Position numbers and translations under genes: made by a program. DNA of 64,000 nt from Gammaproteobacteria bacterium LSUCC0096 (GTDB taxonomy: Bacteria > Pseudomonadota > Gammaproteobacteria > Pseudomonadales > Litorivicinaceae). This document shows positions 63,768 to 64,000 of this stretch, in pieces (positions within the stretch are counted from its first letter, which is position 1; each line of letters begins with the position of its first letter). The notes below the pieces were generated by a model. The model was not told where the DNA came from and searched no databases. It saw only the letters and a list, made by a program, of their open reading frames with translations. Where the stretch lies: assembly GCA_008087055.1 (NCBI GenBank), contig VIEA01000001.1, forward strand, positions 1,178,014 through 1,242,013. Direction: 5' to 3'.

Positions 63768-64000
63768 TCAAACACGCGACACTTGTCACAGTCGTCGCGA
63801 CCGCCGGGTTATTGTATACAGCGTTAACCCGAGAAACTGATTTAGCTGAATTCGACAGAAAAGAACTTGAAGCTCTGATCGAATCCCATCGTCCAGCACT
63901 TGAAATCAATCCAGATATCAGTGACCGCCGACAGCAATTTGCCCGGCTCATGATGGATTATGCCGAGCACGAAAATGAAAGGCTCTGGGCAGCACGCGCA
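63764..64000 (+). CDS. N-terminally anchored unknown protein (3' end cut by window edge)
   Basis: The first 79 codons of a gene that runs off the window. The N-terminus has a basic start (MIKHA) and a hydrophobic stretch (TLVTVVATAGLLYTAL), a signal anchor or signal peptide, followed by an acidic helical part (ELEALIESHRPALEI, then FARLMMDYAEHENERLW). I recognise no family. It overlaps the WaaE-like gene by 4 bp, so it may share its role in LPS. Confidence 0.65.
   Translation, partial: MIKHATLVTVVATAGLLYTALTRETDLAEFDRKELEALIESHRPALEINPDISDRRQQFARLMMDYAEHENERLWAARA

Overview
The window looks like a chromosomal segment of a Gram-negative, probably gammaproteobacterial and possibly marine, organism. 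The evidence is the queA-tgt-yajC-secD-secF run, a Gram-negative porin ending in phenylalanine, a WaaE/KdtX-like core glycosyltransferase and an O-antigen-ligase-like protein. No 16S or other strict marker is present, so the genus cannot be named. By eye the surface-glycan block (1-50.9 kb) is clearly more AT-rich than the sec/queA end, as is common for laterally exchanged O-antigen or capsule loci.

Region 1 (1-50876, all on the minus strand, reading from high to low coordinates) is one very large polysaccharide locus of about 42 genes. Most junctions are 4-20 bp overlaps or gaps under 15 bp, so it behaves like a single operon. In transcription order it holds: a GT9 protein and several GT2/GT4 glycosyltransferases; a WaaL-like ligase; a PglK-like ABC flippase; a LIC12162-type transferase; a CDP-sugar cassette (SAM C-methyltransferase, Gfo/Idh oxidoreductase, RfbG, RmlC-like epimerase, RfbF, SDR epimerase); a heparinase II/III-like protein; WecB and WecC (UDP-ManNAcA); a GT4; a WbpV/WreQ-like reductase with a PglC-like initiating phosphosugar transferase and WbpM (UDP-QuiNAc-type start sugar); and then a nonulosonic-acid block. 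That block has PseB, PseC, an aldo/keto reductase, an SpsF-like cytidylyltransferase, a class III aminotransferase, two ATP-grasp ligases, a radical SAM/SPASM protein, an SDR, a short NeuB/PseI without a SAF domain and a PseG-like protein. After it come a GH57-like protein, a second LIC12162-like protein, a GT4, a GDP-mannose 3,5-epimerase-like protein, GT2, an acetolactate-synthase-like TPP enzyme, GT2, GT4, an epimerase, an FAD oxidoreductase, a DegT aminotransferase and the WbuX-WbuY-WbuZ acetamidino trio (the last truncated by the window edge).

Region 2 (50899-54561) flanks the locus: an FkbM-like methyltransferase, a DUF6165-type protein, a class I methyltransferase, a decayed stretch that may be a flippase remnant, a bidirectional terminator and a porin gene.

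Region 3 (54562-56763) holds a long noncoding segment with structured elements and a HipB-HipA toxin-antitoxin pair with a palindromic operator over its -10 box.

Region 4 (56984-64000) is housekeeping: secF, secD, yajC, tgt, queA, an unannotated-looking 56-residue ORF, tRNA-Leu(CAA) with a good promoter, a WaaE-like glycosyltransferase and a truncated anchored protein.

Taken together, the locus appears to encode a lipid-linked, heavily decorated heteropolysaccharide or oligosaccharide. It would be started on undecaprenyl phosphate by the PglC-like enzyme, extended by about a dozen glycosyltransferases with unusual sugars (ManNAcA, a pseudaminic-acid-like sugar, a CDP-derived C-branched deoxysugar, acetamidino sugars), flipped by the ABC protein and transferred by the ligase. 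The most unusual part is the 15.4-26.4 kb block, where ligases, an aminotransferase and a radical SAM enzyme stand where a simple PseH acetyltransferase would be expected.
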